In this document: positions 37,563 to 46,745 of the stretch, piece by piece
Layout of the letters: each line of letters opens with the position of its first letter
Numbering within the stretch: the stretch's first letter is position 1
IMG/VR virus record: IMGVR_UViG_3300044960_000476
Coordinates: 1 to 64,000 of that record
Reading direction: 5' to 3' (one strand)
Length of the DNA: 64,000 nt
From: a virus
Program-made: the position numbers and the translations under genes
Notes under the pieces: generated by a model
Database searches by the model: none
Seen by the model: only the letters and a program-made list of their open reading frames with translations
What the model was told of the DNA's origin: nothing

Positions 37563-40500
37563 CTTGCGGGAGTACATTTGGAAGAAGCAGTATGCTCAAG
37601 GCAACGAGTCTATTGAGCAAGGTTTTAGGCGTGTAGCTGAAAACATTGCATTGGCTGAACCTATTGATAAGCGAGAAGAAGCTATTGAAGCTTTCTTCGA
37701 GATGATGCAGTCCAATAAATTTATTCCTGGTGGCCGTATTCTAGCCGGTGCGGGAAGTGCGCATGGAAATAACTTAAATTGCTTGCATGGGGACACTCTA
37801 GTACAAACCCGTGAAGGGGTTTTTCCTATTCGTGCCTTGGTTGGGCAAAAGCATCAAGTATTGACTCGCAACGACACCTGGCGTTGGGCAGAATTCCGCG
37901 AGTTTGGTCAACAAGAATTGTACCGCGTCGTTTTTAGCAATGGCGAGGAAGTGCTTGCTACAGCCAACCACCGTTGGTACACCCGAAAAGGTGTATACAC
38001 TACGCAACAATTAGTCAATAAGCGCATTCCGGTAATGGCAACTTATATTCGTCCGCCTAGAAACGACGACTATTACCAGGGAGTGCGCCACGGTTTGGTT
38101 TATGGTGATGGAAGCAAAAATTCTACTTCTTACACATATGGGTTGAGGCTATTTGGCATTAAACAGTCTTTGGCTCAAATGTTTGATAGCTATGCCAAAA
38201 TAACTGAAAAACAATATGGCGGGCGCGAGCAAACCGTAGTGACTGTAATTGGCGGCCATTACAAGGAGTTGCCGCCCGCTAATGCTAGCGACAGCTATTG
38301 GTATGGTTTCTTCTGTGGGCTTCTTGCAGTCGACGGCTGTGTTGATGAGCTTGGCTCGGTCATTATTCATTCTGCTGACAAAGAAGCCCTGCAAACCATA
38401 GCCAAGCGACTCAAACACTTTGGTATTGCTTATGCTAGCCTTAAATGTACTCGCGAGCTAAGCCCGTATGACGGCAGCCATAAACCGGTGTATGGTTTAC
38501 GTCTTTTCCGTCGCACCCTGATGCCGGAAGACTTCTTGCGTGAGGACCATCGCCGACGTTTTGTAGATAAGTCGCAAAGCGGCAAGCACTCTAGTCTAAA
38601 AGTTGTCGCTGTTGAATCTACCGGGCTGACTGAAACTGTTTATTGCGCTGTCGAGCCTGAAACGCACAGCTTTGTCCTTGCGGGCGGTATTCTGACCGGA
38701 AATTGCTTTGTAGTGGACGGCGCTCCTGAGCCACCCGGAAGCAATGATTGGGCTTTGTTGCTTGCTAAAAAGCTAGCACTTATTACCAAAGTTGGTGGTG
38801 GTACGGGGCTTAACCTTGACCCTATTCCGCCCCGTCGCAATTTCCTGCAGCAAACCGGTTCTCTTTACATTTACATTAACCCTAACCACCCCAACTCGGA
38901 CGACGTTTACACTGGACGCATTACTCAACGCTTTACTGGTCTAAAAATTGAGCAGGGCTATAAAGTTGCCGGTATTTTGACTAAAGTCAAAGACGCACCA
39001 CAACGTGCTGAATGGCTGCTTGTTGAGGACTCTATTGAGTCCATTTGGGACAATGCAGCCCAAATGGTTAAGCTCATGCTTGATGGAAAAGACGTAGTGG
39101 TGTGTTTGGACGCTCTAAGGCCAGAAGGCGCGTGGGTTAATGGCTCTGGTGGTGAAAGCAGCGGCCCTGCTTCTTTCGCTGTTGAAATTTTCGACAACTA
39201 TGCACGTTGGGCTATGCGCGGTGGTGCCGAGTATGCAGGCCCTGTAGCCACGCTTCGTTATCTGTATGCCCCTACGCTAAGGGTTATTAAGCAAGGCGGC
39301 ACTCGCCGTGGTGCGGGTATGGCAACCCTTAGCATTCATCATCCAGACATTAACGACTTTATTACCTGCAAAGACTTGGACCGCGAAAACGCGGAAGGTG
39401 ACATTTCCACTTTCAACATTAGCGTACTGGTTGACAACAAAACCATTGAAAACTATCAGAATAACGAAAGCACTGCTTGCGCCTTGCTACAGGCTATTGC
39501 CGAACACGCCCACGCCACCGGTGAGCCTGGAGTGCTCTTTGTTGACACCATTAACGCCAATAACCCCTTAGCTGCTATTGACGGCCCTATTGTTGCTACC
39601 AACCCTTGCTTTGTCGGTGAAACCCGCATTCCGACTGAATTTGGTTTGGTGCCCATTGAGCAACTAGTTGACAAAGAAAGCTTTAAGCTGGTTACTGACA
39701 ACCGTGCTCCTTTGTTTGGCCTTGGGCAACCCAATGAAAGCCTTGGGGTAACTGTAAGAGGCAATGTTCGGGCGTTTTACACCGGAGAGCGCGAAGTAAT
39801 TCGCGTTGAAACAAAAGAAGGCTTTACTCTGACGCTAACGCCTGACCATAAACTGCTTACTCCTTCAGGCTATCGTAAAGCGGGTGACTTGCAACCCGGC
39901 GACAAGCTGTTTGTGCAAAGCGGAGAGGGCTTGTGGAGTCAAGATAAGGCTCTTCCAGCTGAAACGCTAAACTTTATTGCTGAGCGTTTGCCTAAAGCTG
40001 GTGGTAAACACTCTAGCGGTAGGCGTGACATTCGTGAGCAGTATGCCAACTTGCCTACCGAGTGGAGTGAAGAATTGGGTTTGGCGCTTGGTTGGCTTAT
40101 TGGTGATGGCTTTGTGCGCAAAGACGGCGTAGGCTTGTATTTCAGCAATAAAGAATTTGCGGATGCGCAAACTGTTGTTAGCAGTTTGCGTAAATGGTTT
40201 GGGCAAGGTTATTTAACGGCAACTAACTTTAATACTCAGTATTTGCGTTTTGGTAAACTACCAGCAGAATTTTTCATGACGCTTGGTGTAAAGCCTGTCA
40301 AAGCCACCGATAAGCAAGTGCCAGAAAGCATTTTCACTGCACCTCGGGAAGCCGTGCGTGGTTTCTTGCGTGGGTTGTTTAGCACTGACGGTACTGTCGA
40401 AGGTGGCGTGCACAAAGGGACATGTAGCGTCAGACTAGCCTCTTCGAGTAAAAAATTACTTGAAGGCGTGCAGTTGTTGTTGCTCAATTTTGGTATTTTT

Positions 40501-42312
40501 GGACCTATTTATCATCGTAGGGCGGCTCAGCGTAAAGCTTTGCCGGATGGTAAAGGTGGACTAAAAGAGTACTCTGTTGCTGACCAGTACGAACTTATTA
40601 TCGGTGGCAAAAGCCGCGACCGCTTTGCTGAAGTTATCGGTTTTGCCTTGCCGCACAAGCAAGCCAAACTCGAAGAATTTGTTTGTTTTAATAAGAACAA
40701 ACAAAGAAAATTCCGTCGCCAAAGCTTTGAAGCAACAATAACTAAAATTGAGCCTGTAGGTGTTGCTAAAGTTTATGATTTGACAGAACCAATTGGGCAC
40801 AGTTTGGTTGCAAATGGTGTGGTGGCACATAATTGCGCCGAAATAACATTGTATCCCGGAGAACCATGCGACCTCGGCGCTATTAACTTCTCCGAATTTG
40901 TTAAAGACGGTGCTATTGACTACGAAGGTTTAGCTCAAACTGCTAAATTAGCCGTGCGTTTTCTTGACGATGTGCTCACCGTAGAAAAAGCACCGCTTAA
41001 AGAAATTACGGCTGCTATTGAAGACAAGCGTCGCATTGGCCTTGGTTTGATGGGGCTAGCAGACGCGCTCATTAAGCTCGGCATTGCGTATGATAGCGAA
41101 GAAGGAAGAAAAGTTGCCGCAAGCATGTTTGATGCTGTGGTCAAAGCAGGACTGCAAGCCTCAAAAGACTTGGCCGTGGAGCGTGGTGTGCCTGACGGAG
41201 TGCGCCGAGCCGGGCTAGCGAGGCGCAATATTGCCCTATTTACTGTAGCGCCTACCGGCACTACTTCAATGCTGGCGGGAGTGTCGAGTGGTGTTGAACC
41301 TGTCTTTGCCGCTGCCTATGACCGCCGCATTGACACTGAAGTGCACAAAGTGCTGCACCCTTTGCTTGTCAAAATGCTAAATGAGCAAAATGCTTTAGAG
41401 TGGGCGCGCCAAGCTAATGTACCAACGGTTAAAGACGGGCAATGGAACCTTGAGCTTATCATTGAAGGTATTAACAAGGCTCACGGTAGCGTTCAGCCTT
41501 TTGTTGAACGTGGTTGGTTGCCGCCTTGGTTTGCTTGCTTTAAGATAGCTCACGACATTACTCCAAAAGACCATGTGTTAATGCAGGCGGCCATTCAGCG
41601 GGTTATGGACCAGGAAATGGCCGGGAATTCCATTTCCAAAACTATTAACCTGCCCAACCACGCCAGCGTAGAAGACGTGCTATCAGCTTACGTACTAGCC
41701 CACAAAGAAGGTTGCAAAGGATGTACGGTTTATCGTGACGGTAGCAGGGCTTTCCAAGTGCTTTCGGTAGAAGACGGCGACTTTGAGTCTTGGGCAAAAC
41801 AGTTCGAAACTGTAAGCGCTAAACCAAACGATAATAATGCTACTTTTGTTTCAGCCCTAAGGACGCGTCCGCGTGTTATTCAGTCGCTAACACACAAATA
41901 CGAAGTTGGTGGCCGTAAAATTTACGTCACCGTCGGCTGGAATGAAAAGGGCGAAATTGTCGAGGCTTTTATCAACCTGTCCAAGCCAACGCCTAACGAA
42001 GCCGTAATAGCTGACTTGGTTGGTAGGTTGCTGTCGGTGGCGTTTAAGCATGGCGCTGAAGTTAAAGACGTTGTAAAGCACCTACAAGGGCATTATGACC
42101 AATCTGGTGGCTTCTCAGAGGGTATGGGCTTTGTTAACTCTATGTGGGATGTGGTTGCCCATGCGCTGCTGAATACGGGGCCAAATAGCGAAACTAAAAA
42201 TATTTTAATTAATGCACCGCGCACCGACAGCTGTCCTGAGTGTGGTGGCCCTCTTGTTAGGAAAGGCGGATGCAACAAATGTGAGAAGTGTGGCTATGAA
42301 ACGTGTGGCTAA
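37555..42312 (+). CDS. nrdJ: Class II ribonucleotide reductase with two inteins
   Basis: A 1,585-residue precursor; removal of inteins of 308 and 409 residues leaves 868. ATG at 37555 has AAGGAG eight bases away. The body has TKVGGGTGLNLDPIPPR, GGTRRGAGMATLSI and the active-site NP-C-AEITLYPGEPCDLGAINF. There is no partner small subunit gene, and the C-terminus CPECGGPLVRKGGCNKCEKC has the Cys-rich tail typical of adenosylcobalamin-dependent NrdJ. It makes dNDPs or dNTPs from ribonucleotides. Both inteins sit at conserved active-site positions, as usual for such elements. Confidence 0.9.
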   Translation: MSDLREYIWKKQYAQGNESIEQGFRRVAENIALAEPIDKREEAIEAFFEMMQSNKFIPGGRILAGAGSAHGNNLNCLHGDTLVQTREGVFPIRALVGQKHQVLTRNDTWRWAEFREFGQQELYRVVFSNGEEVLATANHRWYTRKGVYTTQQLVNKRIPVMATYIRPPRNDDYYQGVRHGLVYGDGSKNSTSYTYGLRLFGIKQSLAQMFDSYAKITEKQYGGREQTVVTVIGGHYKELPPANASDSYWYGFFCGLLAVDGCVDELGSVIIHSADKEALQTIAKRLKHFGIAYASLKCTRELSPYDGSHKPVYGLRLFRRTLMPEDFLREDHRRRFVDKSQSGKHSSLKVVAVESTGLTETVYCAVEPETHSFVLAGGILTGNCFVVDGAPEPPGSNDWALLLAKKLALITKVGGGTGLNLDPIPPRRNFLQQTGSLYIYINPNHPNSDDVYTGRITQRFTGLKIEQGYKVAGILTKVKDAPQRAEWLLVEDSIESIWDNAAQMVKLMLDGKDVVVCLDALRPEGAWVNGSGGESSGPASFAVEIFDNYARWAMRGGAEYAGPVATLRYLYAPTLRVIKQGGTRRGAGMATLSIHHPDINDFITCKDLDRENAEGDISTFNISVLVDNKTIENYQNNESTACALLQAIAEHAHATGEPGVLFVDTINANNPLAAIDGPIVATNPCFVGETRIPTEFGLVPIEQLVDKESFKLVTDNRAPLFGLGQPNESLGVTVRGNVRAFYTGEREVIRVETKEGFTLTLTPDHKLLTPSGYRKAGDLQPGDKLFVQSGEGLWSQDKALPAETLNFIAERLPKAGGKHSSGRRDIREQYANLPTEWSEELGLALGWLIGDGFVRKDGVGLYFSNKEFADAQTVVSSLRKWFGQGYLTATNFNTQYLRFGKLPAEFFMTLGVKPVKATDKQVPESIFTAPREAVRGFLRGLFSTDGTVEGGVHKGTCSVRLASSSKKLLEGVQLLLLNFGIFGPIYHRRAAQRKALPDGKGGLKEYSVADQYELIIGGKSRDRFAEVIGFALPHKQAKLEEFVCFNKNKQRKFRRQSFEATITKIEPVGVAKVYDLTEPIGHSLVANGVVAHNCAEITLYPGEPCDLGAINFSEFVKDGAIDYEGLAQTAKLAVRFLDDVLTVEKAPLKEITAAIEDKRRIGLGLMGLADALIKLGIAYDSEEGRKVAASMFDAVVKAGLQASKDLAVERGVPDGVRRAGLARRNIALFTVAPTGTTSMLAGVSSGVEPVFAAAYDRRIDTEVHKVLHPLLVKMLNEQNALEWARQANVPTVKDGQWNLELIIEGINKAHGSVQPFVERGWLPPWFACFKIAHDITPKDHVLMQAAIQRVMDQEMAGNSISKTINLPNHASVEDVLSAYVLAHKEGCKGCTVYRDGSRAFQVLSVEDGDFESWAKQFETVSAKPNDNNATFVSALRTRPRVIQSLTHKYEVGGRKIYVTVGWNEKGEIVEAFINLSKPTPNEAVIADLVGRLLSVAFKHGAEVKDVVKHLQGHYDQSGGFSEGMGFVNSMWDVVAHALLNTGPNSETKNILINAPRTDSCPECGGPLVRKGGCNKCEKCGYETCG
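37780..38703 (+). mobile_element. Intein 1 in nrdJ with LAGLIDADG-type motifs
   Basis: Starts at Cys (CLHGDTLVQTREGVFPI, block A), has a block B-like region around residues ~55-70, and ends VLAGGILTGN followed by Cys of the C-extein (CFVVDGAPEP). The penultimate residue is Gly rather than His. Two degenerate DOD motifs, RHGLVYGDGS and GLLAVDGC, suggest a homing endonuclease domain. Length 308 residues. Confidence 0.9.
39607..40833 (+). mobile_element. Intein 2 in nrdJ with LAGLIDADG-type homing endonuclease
   Basis: Begins CFVGETRIPTEFGLVPIEQL and ends HSLVANGVVAHN, with canonical His-Asn before the +1 Cys (CAEITLYPGEP). Two DOD motifs: LGWLIGDGFV and FLRGLFSTDGTV. It interrupts the NPC-AEI active-site peptide itself. 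Length 409 residues. It is unlike intein 1 in size and sequence, so the two probably arrived separately. Confidence 0.92.
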
Positions 42313-42321
42313 GTTGCCTGT

Positions 42322-42346
42322 GGGGGCGGGCGTCAAGCCCGCCCCC
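42322..42346 (+). terminator. GC hairpin after nrdJ
   Basis: A 10-bp perfect stem, GGGGGCGGGC with GCCCGCCCCC and loop GTCAA. No long U-tract. It lies in the 48-base gap after nrdJ and may reduce downstream expression. Confidence 0.45.
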
Positions 42347-42360
42347 GTTAAGGGGGTGTA

Positions 42361-42576
42361 ATGAATAAAAAGAAGGTATGGGTAACGCTAAACGAAAACA
42401 AAATTGCTTTTTCGGAAAAGCAGTCAATAGGAGAAGTTGAAATGTTCTTTAACATGTTTGAAGACGACTCTATTGATAGCCTAGAACCTTGGTTAAAAAT
42501 AGGGCTTGTGTATAGCCCCAAATATGAGGTATTCTATCCAGTATATGTTACCAAACAAAGTTTCATACATGCTTAA
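42361..42576 (+). CDS. Small unknown protein, 71 residues
   Basis: GGGGGT precedes ATG. Product MNKKKVWVTLNENKIAFSEK, then FFNMFEDDSIDSLEPWLKIG and VFYPVYVTKQSFIHA. Acidic, no known motif. First of three overlapping small genes between nrdJ and membrane proteins. Confidence 0.5.
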   Translation: MNKKKVWVTLNENKIAFSEKQSIGEVEMFFNMFEDDSIDSLEPWLKIGLVYSPKYEVFYPVYVTKQSFIHA

Positions 42577-42784
42577 GTACAAGCTTAACGGCAAAGCAGA
42601 GCAAATAGTTTTAGAAGTTGCTGTCGAGCCCGGTAGCCTGCTTTTATACGCAGACGCACCAAATATAGGCCGTGTTTGGGGTTTAACTCCAGACGCAATT
42701 ATCAACCACATAGTAGCCTTTATGGAAGACGAAGGAGCAGAAGAGATGGAGGTAAAAAAGTATGAAAGCTTATATGACGCTTGA
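42569..42784 (+). CDS. Small unknown protein, 71 residues
   Basis: I use ATG at 42569, an 8-base overlap with the previous gene; earlier in-frame starts at 42506 or 42545 are possible. Product MLKYKLNGKAEQIVLEVAVE, LLYADAPNIGRVWGLTPDAI, and an acidic end MEDEGAEEMEVKKYESL. Function unknown. Confidence 0.45.
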   Translation: MLKYKLNGKAEQIVLEVAVEPGSLLLYADAPNIGRVWGLTPDAIINHIVAFMEDEGAEEMEVKKYESLYDA

Positions 42785-42971
42785 ACTTAGCTTGCACGTA
42801 GAATATCCAGACGGAACTCACCCTTACGACGTACAAACCGTTGCTTACGAAAAAGCACGAACTTTGCAAGAATACTTGCGGGCTAACCCCCAAGTGCTTG
42901 GCACTTTCGGTGGCACACTTGACTTGGAAGGCTTGCGAGTAAGTTTAGCAAGGCTACACCAGTGGGAATGA
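42762..42971 (+). CDS. Small unknown protein, 69 residues
   Basis: GGAGGT is eight bases before the ATG inside the preceding gene. Product MKAYMTLELSLHVEYPDGTH, EKARTLQEYLRANPQVLGTF and GLRVSLARLHQWE. Alpha/beta. Not recognised. Confidence 0.5.
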   Translation: MKAYMTLELSLHVEYPDGTHPYDVQTVAYEKARTLQEYLRANPQVLGTFGGTLDLEGLRVSLARLHQWE

Positions 42972-43006
42972 GCCAGAACATTAATTGCGTTTAGGAGGTT
43001 TATAAA

Positions 43007-43222
43007 ATGGCAAACACAGAAACTTTTGATTGGGTAATGTTTTTCTTTCAGGTTTTAATGTGCTTGGGCTTGTTTGGCATCATTGTCCGCCTAAAGTGGG
43101 ATAGCGAGTTGGGCGTAAAACGGGATGGTGTATTTCTTTTCTGGTATATTGTTGGGCTTTTGGGCTTTTTAGGAGCCTTAGGAGCCTATTTAACGCTTGT
43201 CTATTACATACTAATCGGTTAA
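43007..43222 (+). CDS. Small membrane protein, two TM segments
   Basis: A 71-residue protein with AGGAGG before ATG. Two hydrophobic helices: WVMFFFQVLMCLGLFGIIV and FLFWYIVGLLGFLGALGAYL, separated by a charged loop with KWDSELGVKRDG. It is a pair with the next membrane protein gene 12 bases downstream. Could be a partner of that protein. Confidence 0.6.
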   Translation: MANTETFDWVMFFFQVLMCLGLFGIIVRLKWDSELGVKRDGVFLFWYIVGLLGFLGALGAYLTLVYYILIG

Positions 43223-43234
43223 CATGGGGGTGGA

Positions 43235-43945
43235 ATGCACCGCGACCGCTTTTATATCGCATGGGGCCTTTTTGTCTATGTGCTAATTTTGGTAACTAGC
43301 TTCCTGCACACTTGGGAAAGCTACTTACCTTTTAGCGAACATGGCCCTAAGTTAGTTGACCCAAAAATTGAAGCCCTTGGCGTGGCTTTGGGCCTCGACA
43401 TGGCTATCATTTACTTTAGCTTTATTGGTGTGTTACGTCAAAGCAACACTGCTAAAGCTGCTAGCGTAACGGCCATGTTACTGGTTTGGTTTGCCGTAAT
43501 GGTAAGCATGCTCGGACTACCGGAAGCGCTCAAAGAAAGCGACCCGGCTAAAAACGTCATTGGCTTTATATTGTCTTTGTTCGTTCCATTGTCTTCACTA
43601 AGGGTGGGGCAAGTCCTTGGCGAGCTTGCTCGTGGCACCCCGCCCGCGACTGCACCAACGCGAATGGAATTGCTTAGGGAAGCTTTTGCCGAAAAGCTGT
43701 TTAACATTGTCATGGCAAGGCTTGACCCAAACAAAGTAAACAAACCTAAGGAAACTTACCTTCCCACAGAAGAAGCGGCAAGTAAAATTGGCATCAGCCG
43801 AGAGGCGTTGGTGCAAGACTGGCGGGCTGGTAAACTATCAAGCGTAAGGCTCAAAAGAGGTCAGCTAGACTCGTGGGAATGGTGCCTAGAGGACTTGGTG
43901 AAATACTATGGAGCTAAGGACGTACAACCTAATAAAAAGCCGTAA
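43235..43945 (+). CDS. Membrane protein with C-terminal HTH domain
   Basis: A 236-residue protein. Four hydrophobic segments lie in the first ~130 residues (FYIAWGLFVYVLILVTSFL; LGVALGLDMAIIYFSFIGVL; ASVTAMLLVWFAVMVSML; VIGFILSLFVPLSSL). The C-terminal part has YLPTEEAASKIGISREALV then QDWRAGKLSSVRL, a MerR/excisionase-like helix-turn-helix with the A.xxG.s...l pattern. A membrane-tethered DNA-binding protein is unusual. It may sense the envelope state, or anchor phage DNA. It overlaps the polymerase start by 38 bases. Confidence 0.65.
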   Translation: MHRDRFYIAWGLFVYVLILVTSFLHTWESYLPFSEHGPKLVDPKIEALGVALGLDMAIIYFSFIGVLRQSNTAKAASVTAMLLVWFAVMVSMLGLPEALKESDPAKNVIGFILSLFVPLSSLRVGQVLGELARGTPPATAPTRMELLREAFAEKLFNIVMARLDPNKVNKPKETYLPTEEAASKIGISREALVQDWRAGKLSSVRLKRGQLDSWEWCLEDLVKYYGAKDVQPNKKP

Positions 43946-46151
43946 CCAATTGCCCGAACTGCTGGCACGCTTAAGGCGTGCCAGCTACGTGGCTTTGGAC
44001 ACTGAAACAAGTGGGCTGAATATTCACCAAGACGACTTTAACTTGGCAGGAATAGCTGTCGCGCCCAACCCATATGAAGGCTATTACATTCCAGTAGGCC
44101 ACCTTAACTTTGGTGGAATTAATTATCAGCCGGATAACTTGCCAAGCGAAGACGTAGCAAACTTTTTACGTGAAGTGTTTAAACATTGTCGCGTTGTCAT
44201 GCACAACGCTTCTTATGACCGGCAAGTTTTGTATAGAAGTTTGGGGCTCAGCTTAGCGGAAACTTACTCCGACGACACAATGGTGGCCCTTCATCTAAAA
44301 GATGAAAACCACCAACTGTCGTTAAAAGCATGGGCTAAAACCTTGCTTAACGTCGATGAGCGCAACCCACAGCTTCCTGCTAACTTTGAGGACGAATTGC
44401 AAGAAAAACTGCTGCGTTGGGAATACGTTAACGCGCTAACACCAAGCGGGCGCAAGTCACGAAGAAAGGTTTGGAGTTTAGTCCCCAATTGGCAAGACAT
44501 TGTGTATGACCTGTGGGGCGACTACCATAACGGCGCCGTTAGTTTTAACTTTGTACTGAATTTTACGGCTAAGCTATTTGGCCTATTGCGTTTGCGCGGC
44601 TTAGCGGAATATTCAGGTACGTTTCCCTCGGACTTTCGTTATGTGCCGGTAATTTATGGCGCTGAATACGCCTTAGATGACGTCATGAATACTCACGCTT
44701 TGTGGGCCGAGGTTGAAGCGTTTTTCATGCAACATCCTGAACTAAAAGCTTTGTATAGCGACATTGAATTACCGGTAAATGACATAATGGCCCGCGCTAG
44801 CGTGCGCGGTGTGCTTGTCGATACGCAGCATTTAAAGCAAGTTAAAAGCTTGCTAGAAGCCAGAATTGAGGAAGTCCGCGAAAAGGCTATGGAAGCTGCA
44901 GCGCAAATTCTTCCAATGGAAATGGTGTTGTCAGGAGCAGTAAAGCTTGACACCTTCCTTAGCTCACCGCGACAGCTTTCCAAGCTAATATACGAAATTC
45001 TAGGCTTTCCAGTCATTGAGCTTACTGATAGTGGTGCTCCCTCGACAGCGCGTCAGGTATTGGAACTTTTGGTTCATACCAGGCCCTCAAAACGTCCTGA
45101 AGTAACCAAAGAAGCAAGGGAGTTTATTCGGCTAAAGTTACGGTATGAAGCTTTGCGTAAACTGCATTCTACCTACACCGACTCAATTCTTAGCAAATTA
45201 GACAGTCAGCAAAGGCTGCATACCCAATACAACACAGTAGGAACCGTGTCGGGGCGCATGTCTTCTAACAACCCTAACTTCCAGAACATGCCCCGCCTGC
45301 TTCCAGAAGAAGTAGCCGATAAACCCTGGTTGCATGGTATTGACATTCGCCGAGCTTTTGTTGCTGACCCTGGTCATGTGTTTATCAGTGCCGACTATGC
45401 AAGCATGGAGTTGGTAGTTTGTGCAGCGCTGTCGGGCGATGAAACCATGACCAGACTTCTAAACGAAGGCCGTGACTTACACAGCTACACCGCCCGCTAT
45501 GCTTTTAAAGTTGGCATGGACTTGGACGACGCGGAATTCAAAAAGCGGTATAAAGACTATAGGCAAAAGGCTAAAATTGTAAACTTTGCCCTTATTTATG
45601 GGGGCACTGCTTACACTCTAATTCGCAACTTTGGTTTTCAGGAACAAGAGGCTGTGCAACTCATTCAAGGCTACTTTGAAGCTTACCCTCAAGTTAAAAC
45701 CTGGATGGAGCGGGTATACAAGGAACTAGAAACCAAAGGTTATGTGGTGTACCCCGAATACAACTACATTAAACGTATGGATGCCGTCAAGCCACGTGAT
45801 GCGTGGAATAAAGAAGCAATGCGGCAATTTAAAGCCGCATTGCGGACATGTCAAAACGCCTTAATTCAAGGCTATAGTGCATTCTTAGTCAAAGACGCTA
45901 TTGTAAAAATGACCAGGCGCTTTCAAGAAGAAAACTTGGACGCTCAAGTTATATTTCAAGTGCATGACGAAATTGGCGTTTTGGCAAGAGCAGAATGCGC
46001 AAAGAAAGCGGCTCAAATAATGCTTGAGTGCATGGAGCGTGACATAAACGGCGTAAGGCTTCAAGCAGAGCCAGAGTTTAAGCTCACCATGTCTAAAACC
46101 GAAGCACCAATGCCGCCAGAGCTTGTCGATAGCCTAGTAGAAGGGTTATAA
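43908..46151 (+). CDS. polA: Family A DNA polymerase with 3'-5' exonuclease
   Basis: A 747-residue polymerase without a 5' nuclease domain. Exo I is VALDTETSGLN (Asp31, Glu33), Exo II HNASYDRQVL (Asn100, Asp104), and a plausible Exo III is YALDDVMNTHALW. In the polymerase domain motif A is SADYASMELVV (about 493-503), motif B/O helix KAKIVNFALIYGG (about 553-565) and motif C QVHDEIGV (about 683-690). It replicates phage DNA with AEP primase and DnaB-like helicase. The start overlaps the previous gene. A strong terminator follows the stop. Confidence 0.93.
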   Translation: MELRTYNLIKSRNQLPELLARLRRASYVALDTETSGLNIHQDDFNLAGIAVAPNPYEGYYIPVGHLNFGGINYQPDNLPSEDVANFLREVFKHCRVVMHNASYDRQVLYRSLGLSLAETYSDDTMVALHLKDENHQLSLKAWAKTLLNVDERNPQLPANFEDELQEKLLRWEYVNALTPSGRKSRRKVWSLVPNWQDIVYDLWGDYHNGAVSFNFVLNFTAKLFGLLRLRGLAEYSGTFPSDFRYVPVIYGAEYALDDVMNTHALWAEVEAFFMQHPELKALYSDIELPVNDIMARASVRGVLVDTQHLKQVKSLLEARIEEVREKAMEAAAQILPMEMVLSGAVKLDTFLSSPRQLSKLIYEILGFPVIELTDSGAPSTARQVLELLVHTRPSKRPEVTKEAREFIRLKLRYEALRKLHSTYTDSILSKLDSQQRLHTQYNTVGTVSGRMSSNNPNFQNMPRLLPEEVADKPWLHGIDIRRAFVADPGHVFISADYASMELVVCAALSGDETMTRLLNEGRDLHSYTARYAFKVGMDLDDAEFKKRYKDYRQKAKIVNFALIYGGTAYTLIRNFGFQEQEAVQLIQGYFEAYPQVKTWMERVYKELETKGYVVYPEYNYIKRMDAVKPRDAWNKEAMRQFKAALRTCQNALIQGYSAFLVKDAIVKMTRRFQEENLDAQVIFQVHDEIGVLARAECAKKAAQIMLECMERDINGVRLQAEPEFKLTMSKTEAPMPPELVDSLVEGL

Positions 46152-46152
46152 T

Positions 46153-46182
46153 AGTCCAGGGCGTCAGCCCTGGACTTTTTTG
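46153..46182 (+). terminator. Intrinsic terminator after DNA polymerase
   Basis: A 10-bp stem, AGTCCAGGGC with GCCCTGGACT and loop GTCA, followed by TTTTTTGTT. Classic rho-independent form at the end of the plus-strand replication genes. Confidence 0.85.
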
Positions 46183-46193
46183 TTAAGAAAACT

Positions 46194-46706
46194 ATGGACG
46201 AAGACTTGTTGTTCCTTGACGAAAAAATGGTAACCAACAAAGAGGTGCCGGAGTGGAAAACAAATAACAAGCAGTGGCCTTCTAACATGCCGGAATTAAA
46301 TATCGAAAGCGCTCAGGCATACACTATCCTCGAAAAGGAAAACGGAAAAATTAAAGCATATGTCACCCTTTGGGAACCTTCAAGACGCTTTGAAGCTGTC
46401 GGAGAGGATGAAGCAACTTTTCTTGGCTCTTATTACGAGGAAGTGCGCACAGTTTTCCCTAAGGAATATTTGGTTTTATTGCGCATGGACGTTACTTCAC
46501 CTAAAGTTGTGGACATACGTTATGTGCCCGAAGAAACCATAGTTGAAGTAAGCAAAGACGACACTACCGGTTGGGCTATTACTACAGAACGCATATATGT
46601 CCTGTTTCAACAAAGCAGCAAAAAAGCGTTCAAAAATGCCATACACCAGCTTAGGTGGACTTGTCTTTTAGCAAATATGGGCGCATTACCAGCAGCTAAG
46701 CTATAA
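46194..46706 (+). CDS. Unknown 170-residue protein, last plus-strand gene
   Basis: Starts MDEDLLFLDEKMVTNKEVPE, downstream of the terminator but without a clear ribosome site. Strand-rich middle (AYVTLWEPSRRFEAVGEDEA, YLVLLRMDVTSPKVVDIRYV) and a C-terminal helix KKAFKNAIHQLRW. Not recognised. It might depend on read-through or an unseen promoter. Confidence 0.55.
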   Translation: MDEDLLFLDEKMVTNKEVPEWKTNNKQWPSNMPELNIESAQAYTILEKENGKIKAYVTLWEPSRRFEAVGEDEATFLGSYYEEVRTVFPKEYLVLLRMDVTSPKVVDIRYVPEETIVEVSKDDTTGWAITTERIYVLFQQSSKKAFKNAIHQLRWTCLLANMGALPAAKL

Positions 46707-46715
46707 ATAAAAAAT

Positions 46716-46739
46716 GGGGTTTGGCGAAAGCCAAACCCC
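46716..46739 (-). terminator. Terminator between convergent transcription units
   Basis: A 10-bp stem, GGGGTTTGGC/GCCAAACCCC, with a GAAA tetraloop. Read on the minus strand it is followed by ATTTTTTATTT, so it mainly ends the leftward tail/lysis operon; on the plus strand it may end the 46194 gene. Confidence 0.85.
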
Positions 46740-46745
46740 GTTAAA

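Noticed and set aside
46147-46152. TATAAT at the end of the DNA polymerase gene as a promoter
   Set aside because: The terminator hairpin begins at once downstream, so a transcript would be stopped; no TG element at the right place.
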